Numbered from the stretch's first letter, positions 46,558 to 59,960 are shown. The stretch is DNA of 64,000 nucleotides from Lateolabrax maculatus (GCA_031216445.1 CM062218.1:5167001-5231000), one strand, 5' to 3'. Numbers and translations: made by a program. Notes: generated by a model not told the origin, from the sequence alone.

Positions 46558-48500
46558 CTGTAGTGGGCAACAAGGGGAAATATGAGGACTGCTGAGGCGT
46601 CCATAGTGGCCAAATCAATACTGTTGAGCTGTTAACAAGTAAAGGAAAATAACAGATGTGGAGCCACACATTTAACCATTCACTTCTTTCTCTTTGTGAC
46701 TTTAAGTTCATAGACATCAAGAAATTTGTTTTTTTCATTGACAGCAAGGGCGTTCTGGCCAGAATCAGTTCACCCAAACTACAAACTACACATGATTAGT
46801 ACGTAAAAACAAAACTAACTACTCGGCTAAACACCACTCATGGTCAAATATTTTTTTTACTCAATTAGACAAGTAGTCATTAATCAAATTAATTAATCTG
46901 CATCAATTCTTTCTTTTAAATTAGTTATCTTTAAATTATTTTTTAAGTGGATATACCAAAGGTTGCTGGTGGTCGTTTCTCAAATGTGAATATTAATCAT
47001 AGTTACTGGATATCGTTGTCTGACTTTGACATCTTATAGACCAAACGGTTAATCGATTAATCAAAGAAAATGATCACCAGATTAATCTATAATGAAAATA
47101 ATGAGTTGCAGCACTCATTTGTTTATTTAGTTTGTTTGTTTGTTTGTTTATTCATTATTTTTTGTAATGTGGTGAATCACCCCCTTAAATCCTGTTGCAC
47201 ATTATTTATCTGGAAGAGGAACATAAAGAGGTTACTGTGGGACTTTGAATGTTATGAAGTGCAATGCAACAGCTATTCCTTTTGAGCCATTTAATATTGC
47301 ATTGACTCCAACAATCTTATTTTTTAATGAAGGCAAATGGAACAAACCTCTTCTGCACAGTTGTTTCCAATGCAAATTACATTTTGTCAATTATTTTCTT
47401 TAATTTAGAGGCATTTTTGTTGAATTGCTCTGTTTTTACTCACCTTTTTGCAAGACTATTTATTTAGTTTATAAGTTAGTTATTATTTATTATTTATTTT
47501 GTGTGTTTAATTTATTAATTTACAGTGGTGGAAGAAGTATTCAGTACCTTTACTTAAAAGGTAAAAGTACTCTGCCTGTGAGTGTTGTTGTCTGTGTGTC
47601 TTGATGCGTTCACGTGTGAGCAGCGTTTTACCGTTGCAGTTGGTGAAAGTGGAGCTAATTTCAAATTAAATGCATTAGTTTATTCTGTAAATAACCTCAT
47701 CCTGTGTTTTGCACGTGAAATCGCACCTGTCTGCGGGAGGTCGCGGTGGAGCTGGAGTGCCGGGAGTTTTTGCAGCTGGCGGCGTGGCTGCTCTGTCCGT
47801 TCTTCTTCTTCTCCTTGGGGTCGGAGGGCAGCGGGTTGAGGAAGAGGATGCGGGCGATGAGTCCGTACAGGACCGCGGAGAGCAGCAGCGGCAGCACGAA
47901 AAAGACGCCGAAGTCAAAGAAGTAAACGGGCAAATAAAACTTCCTGGGGACTCTGTAGCCGCACGTGACGACGGTGATGTCGTCGTCGTACACCAGCTCC
48001 TGCACGTCCGACAGGTAGAACCACATCACGCAGTACAGAGAAGTGAAAGCCCAGACGAACAGAATGATCTTCTTTGCCCTGGACAGCGTGCACAGGAACT
48101 GGGCTTTGATCGGGTGGCAGATGGCGATGTACCTCTCGATGGTGAACGCCGTTATGGAGCAGGAGGAGGCGTTGATGCCCAGATACTGGAAGTAGGTGAT
48201 GCAGAGGCACCCGTAGTGGCCGAACACCCAGGACTGAAAGATGCTGTCCGTGATGGTGGGCAGACCCGCCGCCGTCAGCACCATCAGATCAGCCACAGCC
48301 AGGCTCACCAGGTAGCAGTTGGTCGGAGTCCTCATGTGTTTGGTGGTGAGCACCACCAGGATGACCATGACGTTGCCAACGATCCCCGACGCGCAGATCA
48401 CGAAGAGCAGTAAACTACTTATCACTTTGTACTGGAGACTGTAGTCCGTCCAAATGCCCAGAGTGTGGTTCAGCTCCGGAGCTGTTGTAAAGTTTTCCAT
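46132..48500 (-). CDS. trhr: Thyrotropin-releasing hormone receptor (2 coding exons)
   Basis: A class A GPCR for the tripeptide TRH, signalling mainly through Gq/PLC, typically on pituitary and nerve cells. Exon 48500-47727 (258 codons) joins in phase 0 to exon 46557-46132, giving 399 aa; human TRHR has 398. The N-terminus has N-glycosylation sequons NFT and NHT. Seven membrane spans are at about 27-50, 62-83, 98-120, 143-164, 191-216, 262-284 and 296-316. TRH-contact residues known from the mammalian receptor are kept: Y106, N110, Y277 and R301 (Y282 and R306 in human). The disulfide pair C98/C180, the ERY motif after TM3 and NPVIY in TM7 are present. The intron falls after SRRQ, before VTKMLAVV at the start of TM6, as in mammals. 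The symbol is left without a/b because teleost duplicates cannot be told apart here. Confidence 0.97.
46845..47120 (-). mobile_element. hAT-like non-autonomous fragment in the trhr intron
   Basis: Contains catcttatagaccaaacgg, then ttaatcgattaatcaaag and ataatgaaaataatgagttg with cagcac. This is the reverse complement of the usual gctgcaactaatgattattt ... TAATCGATTAA ... ttggtctataa layout, as in the 23695-23800 copy. Confidence 0.55.
47522..47580 (+). repeat. Dispersed fish repeat, 5' end (AAGTAAAAGTAC type)
   Basis: Reads acagtggtggaagaagtatt, then cagtacctttacttaaaagg and taaaagtac. This is the typical first 55 bp of the family also seen at 16715-17330. Confidence 0.6.
47727..48500 (-). 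CDS. trhr: trhr coding exon 1 (TM1-TM5)
   Basis: Starts at ATG 48500-48498 with context acaagATGG and ends in CAG before donor gtgcga. It covers the extracellular N-terminus through the third intracellular loop. The loop (PKEKKKNGQSS onward) is the least conserved part. GC- and CpG-rich, which opens a spurious 234-codon ORF on the opposite strand. Confidence 0.96.
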
Positions 48501-51394
48501 CTTGTTGTTTCAGCCCAAATATCCGAGGAACAAGTAGACTTCGCTGCGGGTGTCTTGCCTCCTGACGCACCAAACGGTTTTTTTACGCGCGACAGAAGCG
48601 AGAGATCAGTCGACTCTGCGCGTCCTGAAAAAGTGTACATCTATCAGAAAAAAAGCTCAGAATCGCACCGGGCCGTGTGCCGCAGGTTCAGCCATCACGA
48701 CGTGTTGAGGAGCTGCTCGGACTCTGCTGGGGTTCCGCGGTCGCGCTGTGCGTAAAAAGCGATGCGTCGCCGTGTTCTCGCCAGAACAAACTGTGTCTGT
48801 CAGGCAGATGGCGGTTTGGTTTTGAGCCTTGCTCTTGGCACCAGCTCCGTTTACGCATGCGAGGGGATAAGCCCATCATTACATTTTTCGACACCAGACC
48901 TCCCCCACCCCCAAAGCTGCTCTAACGCCAACATGTAACAGCATATTTGTGTCTTTCTGTTATTCTGATATGGTTATTTTATCGCTCCAGTAAGGCTGCA
49001 GAAATCAGTCTTAGTGCTGCCTATAAAGATGATTTAAATGATAAAGATGACTCCTCTCATTCCGTCGTTGTTCGTGCATGTAGTCTCTGGACTGTTGATC
49101 TGCATCTTCAAAAACAATCATAACCTTAAACTCAGAATTCAGTTTGTGATATTTGTATGTTGTTGCAGGGCAGTCCCACCTCTGACGACCAGCTCGGCTC
49201 AACAGGCTGCCACTTTGACAAAGTAGGCTGCATTATGAAACTGCAGTCTCAGTAAGCTGGAGCTCAACAATGTTTCCATGCTTTTAGGTGAAGCTATTGG
49301 CACTTTCTCATTTGGATCCAACTTAAAAGTGGATCCTTTTTTTGGAAGACGGTGGAGTGGCCTGCACAAGCTGTTTTGCAGGACTGTATTTGGAAAATAT
49401 GTGTCATTACATAATCCTAAATAACTCTGATATTTGATAAATAGGATTTTTGATTGTTCTCTGGTTTGTTTCCAATTTGCAGCTGATGGAGGACATTTTG
49501 GCGTCAATCTAAGATCAAGAAAATGCTGATTAGTCTTTGAGCTAAGTGTCCATATGATCTCTGTAAATAGTTTTGTCATTACAGTTGCATTTAGATCATG
49601 GCTTTATTAGTCAGTGTTATAAAAATACTGAGGTCTTGAGTGGAAGTTCATCCAGACGCACATTTTGACACATTCAGGTCCAAATTCCCAGAACATAACT
49701 GAGGACATGGACTGAGGACTTCAGTGTCCTGGGGTCTAGATTAGATTCAGAAAGAAAGAAAGATTCAAGAACAGTGGAGATTTATGTGAAATGTTCATTT
49801 GTTTTGCATTTTATTGTTTCACACTTTCAGTCTTAAATGCTGTGACACCTTCTGTCCATTTCTCACAATCAGATCTGACACACGTCTTTATAATATCTTA
49901 CATTTTCATTTCACTGTAATAACCAGAACATAAAACACATTTTATTAACACTACTTCCCGAATCTTCCTCATGAATAATGCACTTAAGGTGACACAGTAC
50001 CAACTGCTGCCAAAAAGCCAGCCTATACTTCACACTTCAAGACACTGTACTGACATTTTTGACTAATTAAAGTACTAATTAGAGTTTTAGCACCTCACTG
50101 TCAACACCGCCTGCTAAACTATACATTAAGTCAACTTATTTCGTGTCGTGCTCCCCTGAACTGGAGGCTGATGCAGTATATTTTAATATATGAGGTCTTA
50201 AAGCTGAAAAATAAACCAATACTCGATTGTAAAGCCAACATGAAAAGCACAAAAGACAGATCCGCAGTGACCTGTATTAACTGCCATGCTGTCCAACAAC
50301 ATGGGACTCTGCAGTTGCCTGTTCTCTGCACAACACTGTGGAGGTGGGAAACTCTCCTCCACACCAACTGTGCACATTCTCCAGGACCTGAGCTGAGAAT
50401 GGTGATGATCACGCCAACACTCACTTTATTCACGAGATTGCGCTGCGAGCTCTGAAGTTGTCAGCCGTCCATCCCGAGCAACAGGTGGACGGGGACGACA
50501 GGGAATTACATAATAATGACGCCCCCCCATTTTCCACCATGATTATCCATCCGCCATTATCTCCCAGCTACAGTATGAAGACATCTCTTATATTCATTTT
50601 TGTTCATCTGTTTCTTTTTTTTTTTTTTGGTCCTGGGTGACGTTAACAGATACAAGTTGTATGTTTTTATTTCTAAATGGATTCTAATTAAAAGTCTACT
50701 TTTCTTATTTTAGAGTTGAAGCCAACTCTAATTGGAAAGTTTTACAATGTGGATTTAAGAAGCCGTTTTTGTGCCAACTGGTGGACTGTAAAATGTAAAA
50801 TAAGATTTTTAGCCATCTGTCAGCCTTTTATCAGTTGTTTATAAATATACTGAGTGGAATGGCAATGGTAATTGTCAGACTCATTATTAATGTTTTGTGT
50901 GCAGTTCAATAGTGCCATCGTATACTGTTCATGTTCAAACACTTTTGCATGATTGCATTATCCAAATCATAGCAGCAGAGGCAGAAAGAAGAAAATAAGT
51001 GAAAGAGTTTTACTGCCACCCAAAGGACACACCTGATAATTACCAAAACTGAGACTGAGAGGGACCCGGGAATCAGAATTTATCCAAGATATTTCTATTA
51101 TGTTAGTCAATTAATAAATGTTAATTTTTCATCCATTTTCCCCTTATTTTGACAGAGAGCAGTATAGGGGTGACAAATTGAGATAATAAACACAATAAGC
51201 TGTAGCTTCAGCCTACACCTTTTGGTTCTGCAGCAGATCTTTATACTACATTGTACTGTTTTCTACTGTGCTGGCCAGATTATTTGTATAATTATCTACA
51301 AATTAATACAATGTCAGATTTCAGGCTGAAAACTGGAACATTCAGGTGTGTAGTCGGCCACATTTACCCACTATATGTAACAGACCCGACTCCT

Positions 51395-51810
51395 TTATCC
51401 TAGTTCTACTTACGTAAAAATAGTAATACCACACTATTAAAATACTTAAAGAAAGGAAGAAAATCTGTTGTTGCAGTGAGGATATTTTTGTTTTTAATTT
51501 AAATATTGTTTAAATGCTCTATAAATGATTTTTTGTAGCTTGAAACAAGAAAGAATAGCTTCACCTGAACTTTGAAACTTTTAGTTCAAGTTCATTGGCA
51601 TTAAAACAGATTGGAATATTCTTACAGCACTGACAGATTTTGTCATTTTAAAACAAATAATAATAAAAAATAAGACTCAAAAAACATATTTTGTGCACAG
51701 AAATGTTTAATGATTTGATGTTTTGAAAGTAAAAACTTAATAACTAGTAACTACTATAAAGTAAGTATAAAGTACAATATTTCCCTCTTGAAATGTAGTG
51801 TTATGTTATG
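51395..51810 (+). repeat. Dispersed fish repeat (AAGTAAAAGTAC type), disrupted
   Basis: Starts with tctacttacgtaaaaatagt and aataccacactatta. It ends with actataaagtaagtataaag and tacaatatttccctcttgaa with atgtagtg, the same ending as the copy at 17240. The middle is unrelated AT-rich sequence. Confidence 0.5.
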
Positions 51811-52602
51811 TTATGTTTTCATAGGCTGACAATAATTAATAATCTTTACATTTCTGTCTGTACAGTTAGTGCAGGAAAGTACAGGAGAACCGATGGTGTA
51901 TCATTTTGTTTCTGGTAGATTTATTTTAGGAAAGGGGGAAAAAACAGAGCAGTTAAATCTGCATAAATGTAACAGATTAAGCCCTGCCTGGTTTCAACCT
52001 GACGACAACAGGGGGAACATGTGTGACTTCAGAGCTGGAGGACTTGATGATGTCTGGGCCCACAGACCATTACCTTTGACAACAACAGAAACAGTCGGTG
52101 CCATCTTTCTGCTGCTGCTGTAAGTTCTGCTTAGGTCTGACAAAAATACCATAAAGTACAGCAGCAGAGGAAAGATTATGATTTCCTCTGCAGGTACCTC
52201 ATGAATATGGATAGACTGAGTCTGATGATTTTTTGCTCTGTGTATGCCCATATGTATATTTATATATATCAGTGTTTCTGTATCTCTTCCCATAGAGCTA
52301 TAAACCATAAAATGTGTCAATTCCTTTGAGTTATACTGCTGTTGCTGACTGTGCACAGCAATTGAACACATAAGCTTACTCCCATATTGTACGATAAATC
52401 AAAAAGTAAGTATTTGTTGAAAAAAAAAAGATTGCTTTAACATTTCTCCAGACATACACAGCTATACATAATAACTCACCAAAAGCACAACAGTACTGTA
52501 AAATGTAAAATGACTTTTGACTGAGATTTACGACAGTGACGATGGCAGGTCAATTTAAAGGAAATCAGTCCGAATCAATCGAGACCCATATGGCTGTCAA
52601 CC

Positions 52603-52613
52603 TCACACACACA

Positions 52614-52671
<58 letters not shown>
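52603..52671. repeat. (CA)n microsatellite
   Basis: About 34 CA units with one T interruption, upstream of trhr. Confidence 0.95.
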
Positions 52672-52672
<1 letters not shown>

Positions 52673-52878
52673 CAGACCCATGACTCAAGGTTGGTCATAA
52701 ACAAGCCGCCTGCTGCGCCGACCCTGACCTCTCTCAATTAATGTTAAGCACACTGTGGGGTCCGATCCATAACCTCCACCGACAGAATGCATCACTCCCG
52801 CTTATAAGTCAGCTCTCTGTCTTCTTCACCACCCACCACCTGTTTCCTCACACTCTGTTACTGTTCCTGTGCACAACT

Positions 52879-52903
52879 CACACACACACACACACACACA
52901 CAC
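52879..52903. repeat. (CA)n microsatellite
   Basis: Twelve CA units, about 200 bp from the longer CA tract. Confidence 0.95.
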
Positions 52904-55379
52904 CAGTGGTCGCTGAATGAACGTCAGGGAAGTCCGATTGTGCTCACGACAACAGCAGAAGGCTGAGTTTGTTCAGGGCAGCCTCCACGTGTGACAGTGC
53001 TGAGGTATGTGGGTGTGAAGGAGCATGTACGAGTAAAAATCCCATTTATAATTCATAAACTTCAAAGACAGATTTTAAAGGTGGAGGGTACTCATTTAAA
53101 TGTAACCTATGGTTTTAAAAGAGAGATTTAAAACTAAGATTAACTGTTTCAGTCCCGGTATTACATAATATAACATTTTTTTAAGTTGCTGAACATGTTT
53201 TACAGGGATTCCTCTCAGAAAGATTCAAGAATTAAATCTTGTTGCAGTTTTGTGTTTCTGGCATCGGTTTCACAGGAGAGAAATTATAAATCTACAGAAT
53301 ACAATGATGTATTTTTACTGGAAACACAAACAATGTGTTTTTGTTGGTTGGACTTTATGTCAGTCAGTAGAAGTTCATCTTCCAGACACCGGGATTGAGT
53401 CAATAAAAGATGTACGATGGTGTGGTTAATTTGATTTAGATAATTAGAAACGTTATTTTTCTTCAAATTGAAACAGGAGAAAGACAATAAAACAGAGAGA
53501 AATAGAGAACCTTTTGTGCAGCCTTCAGCATAGTGTAGAAATCTGATCATTTGACCTGTGAGAGTGATGCCAAATTGTTGCTATTGTACTGAATTCAAGT
53601 GTCCGTATGTGTGTGATTTTTTTATACTACTGTTACACTTCACAGATGTCATATTATTGTGTTGAATTCCCAAGTTATCATTTATAAGTTTAGAAAGTCA
53701 GATTTTAAGACAGCAGCCAAACAAGACGTTTGTTTGACATGTTAATCATCGTAAGCTGGTACAAACACTTTGACTAACAGGATTTGAATTCTGCAAAGCT
53801 GCAAGCAAATAAGAACTCATGATGCAGCAACTGTTTGGACAATCTGGCCCAAGAAAAAACAAACAAAAAAACAAACACTGTTTGGCTGTGTTTCTCCAGG
53901 CTGAAACCAAACTGCCGTCCCCAGACAGATTTAGACCAAACAGTTCAGTAGTGTTGCTCCCAAAACCCAGACATTTAATCAGGAACATGTCCAATAATAG
54001 TTTGTTAGTGGCTGGAGATGGAGGTGTTTGTGGATGGATTATCAGTGAAGTGGGGATGAGGGGAAGGACCTTGAGTCTCGTTTTGTGCACTGTTGCCTGT
54101 AGTTTAGCAGCTCTCCCTCTGTCAGGGCGAATGTTCGCATGATATCTGGGGTTGTTTTCTGATTTCCCTGTCTGACCCTCACCCGAAATATCCTTTCAGT
54201 TGCGTTGCGTGATACCACAGAGAGAGACAAATCTGACTACTCAGCTCAGCTCAGCAGTGCAGCTTGACTCAGCTCTTATGCACCCTGCCTCTGGTCGGTG
54301 ACCAAGGGAGACAAACCATCCAGCAGGCACATGTGTGTTTACGTGCGTATGTGCGTCTCTGCTCTGTCCAATCGAAGACGTCCTCCCTGCCCTGCCGAAA
54401 GACCGCCTGACTCAGTTGTGTCTTCCTGTACGCCTGTTTTGCTGTGTCCCGGTCTAACCTTGAACCAGCGCCTTTGCCTCGGCTGCTGCTGCTGCCTTCC
54501 CATCAGCTATTCTTAGCTTTGCTTGTGCTCTTGCTTCACAGCAGATCCGTCAGTGTAAAATGCCACACTTTGCCGGATGGCGCAAATAAAACGGGCCTGC
54601 TGGTTGGGAAACCTCTCTGGAGGAAATGACAAATCACTTTAGATCATAAACAACAGAGCAACGGTGTTACTAGGAAAATATCTCACGGGAATAGTCTGGT
54701 GGTTTTCTCAGGCCCCTCATCGCTATACATCTCTCAGTGGTTAGTGTTAATCTCGCTGCACAGTGCACTTAAAGTCGTGGTTAGACAGATGAATTCCCCC
54801 CCCTTTCCTGTTTATTGCCTGGGGGATGCAGTTGATTAGGTTACACACACTCACGTCCCAGGAGAACACATCACTACCAAACAACACACTGCGCTGTCAG
54901 CTGCTGAGAGGCTCCAGCTGAGTAACTGTTTGCTGCTTTGCTCAAGGGCACTGAAAGCAGTTTGTGCAGGTGGAGAGACGGCTACGTCTTGATTCAAGCT
55001 GCAAACTGGAGGCTGGTACGCTCGTATATATGGTGTTGTCTGGTTTATGAGATTGGGAATATTCTTGAAAAAGTTCTATTAAGGGGAATATCTTTATCTC
55101 CTGTGATTATAATGCTGGGGGTCGGATCTGAATCATGAGGATCCCCATAATGTTACCCAGAGGATTGATGAGGTAAATTCATGTGCTCTGTTGAAGAAAA
55201 ATAACCTATGCCATGACAGGTAGCTCACATCTGTTTCATAGGACTTGTGATCCACTATTGACTTACATGAAATCTATTTAATTTACCAACAATTTAATCA
55301 TTATTTATTTGAGAGATGTTGGAGGACCTGTATCTGTGTAGCATAACATCCAACTGATAACAGCGTTCCCCTCTGGCTG

Positions 55380-55385
55380 TTGTGT

Positions 55386-55431
<46 letters not shown>
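55380..55431. repeat. (GT)n microsatellite
   Basis: About 25 GT units with one AG interruption. Confidence 0.95.
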
Positions 55432-55433
<2 letters not shown>

Positions 55434-56445
55434 GTTATGAGGGAATGCGTGACTGTCTGACATGGCACGACCATGGTTATGTATTACAGACTGCTATAGG
55501 CAGGCCGGCAGAAGCAGCATTAATGTTGCAGCATCATTTTCATATTATGTGTCAGTATTTCAAGAGTATCTTAAGAATCTATGTCTAACAAAGAATATTA
55601 GGAAGCAAGTCACCCATTCAGTATTTATAAGCAGTATACAAACATTTAATGAATGGTTGATGCTTACTGATTGGATGCTTTTATCTTTACTGTGTTGCAC
55701 TGTTACACTCAACACATATTAGATTTGACATGCACACCCTGATGCATTGATTTTAATCACCAGTCATTTGATTAATAATCAAATTGATATTCTTAAAACA
55801 TATGATTATATAATATGCTTTGCAACTGAACACTTACAGTCAGTACCGTCTTCAGTAGGTTCACTCTCAGTGTTGCACCACACTGTTCTGTGCTGACACA
55901 GACAGCTGAAGATTTGCCCTGAACACACAACTACAAAACTGTTCGTTTAAGTGCTGCACATATTGTTTGAAAGACAGCGCTGTCGGACAAATGTAGTGTA
56001 CACAATGAATAGACTGTGGGCTGCATGTACAGTACAGCTCAGAAAGAGAAAAACTTTGACTGTATCATTCAAGTATTGCCTGGAGCAGCGACTTAAACCT
56101 TGGTTATCGCCCACATCAGAATGTCCTCTCCATTGTCTTGGGTAAAAGCATGCGTGCATGGAGCTGTTGGTCGTACCCGTTCCCTCGCCAGGCTGAAAAG
56201 ACCTTTTCTATGAAATGGAGACAATGGAAAACATGGTAGGAGATAGAGAACTGTAAATTCTGGATGCTCTATAAACCAGCTATAGAAAACTCACAGATGA
56301 TGATAATCCAATTTCTCTGTGCAATTTCTCTGCTCATCTGATCCAACAGTGTTGTGCAGTGTGCGTCCAAATGTGACAATATAGCCAACAATGTAGGAAT
56401 CAATGATGCCACGATGATGGATGATTGATACACTACTGGCACTGC

Positions 56446-56670
56446 TACTGGTCAAAAGTATGTTGACACTTGAGGATTAACATTTATGTGATTATTAAAC
56501 ACCCCGTTCCAAAACACGGCCATTCAAATGCTGTTTTAAGGGCCTCAGTTTAGCCACAACTGTTTAAAATGTTGTTGTGTGCTGTAGAATATTTCCCCTT
56601 TACTGGAACTAAAGGACCTTGACCAAATCATAAAAACAGCCCATGACCAAAAGCACACAAAATTAGGTGG
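56446..56670 (-). mobile_element. Internally deleted Tc1/mariner-like remnant
   Basis: The left part reads tggtcaaaagtatgttgaca, then attaaacaccccgttccaaa and acacggccattcaaatg, matching the terminal region of a common fish Tc1-like element. It then jumps to tttagccacaact and to gtgctgtagaat, tttactggaactaaaggacc and aaaaacagcccatgacc, which lie far apart in the intact element. Its transposase would read on the minus strand; almost all of it is gone. Confidence 0.6.
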
Positions 56671-57964
56671 ACAATGGTGTCCCTGCGCTGTAGGGACACT
56701 GAGATTTGTCAGTACGATTCCTTTCTTCTTTTTCTTTCTTTTTTTATTTTTTTGGTTTGCTTATTCAAGGTGTATCTGTGATGCTTGAGCTTTGAATTAT
56801 ATGAATATGAAAAGCTATTCATCTTTATGTGTTTGCAAATGTGAGGGTTGAGATTTCATTTTTGAATCATCTATATAATATACAGAACTGTGTGGTCCTA
56901 CTAGCAAAAATTGTCATTTGGAGAATCATTAATTTAGACAATGAAGCAATCAAACCTCCAACCAGTAGAAGGATGCCAAATTCTGCATACGTTTTAAAGT
57001 GACACTTTCTGTGATCATTCACAGCTTCCCTGTTTCTGCTGGATCCTCTCTGGGACTATACAACATGAAATATGTTGCTTTAAACATGCCTCCCTGCCTC
57101 AGAAATGTTAAAACCGCCCTAAAGAGGGTTGCCTTTGCTCTCTTCTCCCACTGAGAAGGTCCCAACTGCTAAATGTACAGCGAGCAAAGCATACATATGT
57201 AGTGAACCCACAGGCATCAGAGTGGTTGATCTTAGTAAACAGAAGAAATGACCTTGAATGGTGGAGCACTGAAGCGCTTCGTAATCATAACCTTTGGCTA
57301 CCTATAGCCTACATATGCTCCATTGCTCTGCAGAGATGCAGAAGACCGTACAGAGAAAGCAGGAGGATTTCCATAAGGGGCTCAGGAAGCGGAATAGCCG
57401 TATTCCTGCATATTATGATTTGATGTCAGAAAAATTATAGTCCTTGATGTATATTTTACCCTTCAGTTAAACTTTTAAATACACGATGTGATGGCAAAGT
57501 GAATGTTTTTGTTAGTTCCTGAAAAGCTGCCAGTTTGGAGGCATGAGCTTTTCCCTCAGAATTGACTGTATAGGATTTGACATGGTTTTGATTGAATATC
57601 AAAGTAGCGTTTTCTTCCGGCTGCATGGTGCTCCTTTTAAAATGGGCCTGTCAGGAGAATGATTTGCAAACACTCATTTCAAAACGAGGAGAATCCCTTT
57701 TTTTCTGGACTTGAATACGTTATGTTTGTTTGTCGCAGTAATAATGTTTGAATGCATATTATACCGATAATGATGTTAAATATGTTCCCTAAAGGAAGGG
57801 TGCTCCAGTGATTAATGGGACTGCTCTTCGATTAGAGGATCTGTTGTTGGTAAAGAGCTGTTAAACGCATAGCTACCATTGAGATCATTTCAGCTGCATT
57901 TATTTTTTCTGGGAAATTGAAGGGGGGGGGGGGTCAAGTGTTGTATTTTTAGACCCACTAGGCT

Positions 57965-58035
57965 GTATTTAAAGGAGTAGTTGAATATTTTGGGAAGTGT
58001 GCTTATTTGCTTCCTTGTTTAGACTTAGATACAAG
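57965..58035 (+). repeat. Dispersed fish repeat, 5' part
   Basis: Reads gaatattttgggaagtgtgc, then ttatttgcttccttg and ttagacttagatacaagata. This is the start of the family also found at 41730. Confidence 0.45.
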
Positions 58036-59014
58036 ATACTGTTTTTTATTCTATTTACTGGTACTTCATAGATCAGATTTATGTCATTATTAAGAACATA
58101 TTTTGGGTGCCAGGTTGTGAAAAATCTCTCTGACTGGTGTTTTTCCTCCTCTGACCTCTGACTTTCTGGAGAAGGGCTGCAGGGCACTTGGACCAAAATC
58201 CATTTAACTACCAACTATTTATTGACATTTCCAACCGCAGACTTCATGAGTTCTTGTAGAAGCCCTTATTAGACTTATTATCCATGTTAGCAGTGTGCCT
58301 GTATCTATAGACCAGACCGGCTCACACAGGTACTTTGCAAAACTTAATTTGACGTGTGTTTGTGTAACAACTTTGACAAGTTTGTATGCGTTTCTTTGGA
58401 ATGCAACACTTACAGACATGTCTAATAATTATTCTGCAATCTTACGTGAACCTGAGCGATCACGATACTTTATAAGTTAAAGTTGATCCGAGCCGTCATG
58501 CCCCTTCAGTCTCCCTCAGTCCAAATGGATCAATGGCCCAACACAGCGGCCGGGCATTGCTTATCCAGACATCTATACATATTTGATGGAATCAGCAGGT
58601 AGCGTTAGGCTAAGTGTTGTCTGTTAACAACCAACCTGTTGATAGCCGACTGTTTGATCGAGGCTAGGCTGAGATTTAATCGAAGAGACAGTGTGATGCT
58701 GCTCTACTGTCTGACTGTACTCCAGCAGCCTCCCACCCAAACTAGCTGTCCATCAATAGTAACTGTCACCAGCATCACTTAGCGCTTTACCACACAGTGA
58801 ATATTCATGTCTATTATGTGCCTCGAATCACAGTGTGAAAGATTTGAATCACAAAATCTTTGGCTGATCTCGACTGTCAGTGGTTTCCCTCCTTCTCTGA
58901 AAGTGCACTCTTTACCCCGAATAAGGGCGCGGCCTCGGCACTTGATGACTCGATGCCGATCTGGTCAATACTGGCCGATCAGTCCACCGCTTTGGGTCCT
59001 ACCTGAAAAAAACT

Positions 59015-59420
59015 CAACAACTGTGAGATGGATTGCCATGATACTTGGTACATTCATTCATGGTTCCCAGAGGATGAATCCTACTGACTTTGGTTGACAT
59101 TTGTTGTTTGGTGTGAAATGTCTCTGCAGCTCTTCAGACATTCACGTCTCCCTCAGGAACTTTGGTGTTCATCTGATTTTTTTATTTTGCGCCACCATCA
59201 GGTCAGTTTGTCCAATACTTTGCTCCATGACCAAATACCTACCAGATTATTGGCCTTCTTTGTTTGTTTAGCGCTTATTATCAAATGTCAGCGTGCAAAC
59301 ACACTAAACTAAGATGGTGAAGATGGTGAAGATGGTAAACATTATAACTCCAGCACATCCTCACCGAGCTGCTGGTGGCTGCAGCCTCTTCCAGGCTAAA
59401 TGTAAATGACTTATTTACTT
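59015..59420 (+). repeat. Dispersed fish repeat, plus copy
   Basis: Contains gagatggattgccatgatac, attcatggttcccagagg, gtgaaatgtctctgcag, gcgccaccatcaggtcagt, gaccaaatacctaccag, cacactaaactaagatgg and gatggtaaacattata, in the same order as the 28585-28985 copy. A 9-base gatggtgaa unit is tandemly repeated near 59313. Confidence 0.7.
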
Positions 59421-59699
59421 TTGCTGGTGGCTCATTAGAAAGTGAAGAACTCTTTATTAATGATTTTATTAACATGTGTGGCTTATTGCCCTAGTAACTT
59501 ATTTGCACTTAACCGCAGCCTTGATGGTTTATTAGAAAGTGAGAAAATCATGACTTCACCATTAAATGACTCACCAGCAAGAGAGATTTCTCACGACCTG
59601 GCAACCCCAGAAGTTGCTCTTATTAATGGCTTACGGCTGATCTATAGAGCATTTCATAACCATTAATCAAGCCGTTAGTTGCTGCTCCTCACCCCTTCA

Positions 59700-59960
59700 C
59701 ATGGAGTCTATCCGTGCGTCTTATGAGAAGGTGGAACCGTAATTTGACATATCTCCACTCACTTGCCCACGGTGCAGCCTGCCGCCTGCTGCCTCTCATC
59801 TGATGAGTGTGCATGTGCCGGGGAACACTGAAGTTGGCTGGGCGATGAGCAGCACAGGGCGGTCTCAGCCCGTGGGAGGGGTCCGCCAGAGCTTTTCCCT
59901 CTGACCGCCCGGAGGAGCAGACGCAGCCGGGGACGCGAGCGGCCACAGACGGAGAGAGAG
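59700..59960 (+). promoter_or_regulatory. tmem74: tmem74 promoter and 5' UTR exon (candidate)
   Basis: Sequence becomes GC- and CpG-rich here (gaccgcccggaggagcagac, gccggggacgcgagcggcca). A good donor, gagagagag then gtaccc, lies at 59960/59961, and an acceptor with a long pyrimidine tract ends at 60351. A non-coding first exon ahead of a single coding exon would match the human gene. The transcription start cannot be seen. Confidence 0.4.

Larger units (their letters stand above)
46558..47726 (-). other. trhr intron
   Basis: A 1,169-bp GT-AG intron. It contains a hAT-like piece (46845-47120), a TTTG repeat near 47125-47150 and the start of an AAGTAAAAGTAC-type repeat (47522-47580). Confidence 0.85.
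48501..59960. other. Spacer between trhr and tmem74 (5' ends facing)
   Basis: These 11.4 kb hold the upstream regions of both genes but no recognised coding sequence. The first 400 bp next to trhr are CpG-rich. Contents are CA/GT microsatellites (52603-52671, 52879-52903, 55380-55431), a repeat fragment (51395-51810), a Tc1-like remnant (56446-56670) and repeats at 57965-58035 and 59015-59420. The other ORFs are short or overlap repeats. Confidence 0.7.

Noticed and set aside
46081..46563. 160-codon plus-strand ORF
   Set aside because: Antisense to trhr exon 2.
46319..46777. 152-codon minus-strand ORF in another frame of trhr exon 2
   Set aside because: Alternative frame of the same exon running into the intron; only the 46557-46132 frame matches TRHR.
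47709..48413. 234-codon plus-strand ORF
   Set aside because: It is exactly antisense to trhr exon 1. GC-rich coding sequence opens the opposite strand, and the product has no family resemblance.
58807..59097. 96-codon plus-strand ORF upstream of tmem74
   Set aside because: Its 3' third is the dispersed repeat at 59015-59420, and nothing in the product is recognisable.
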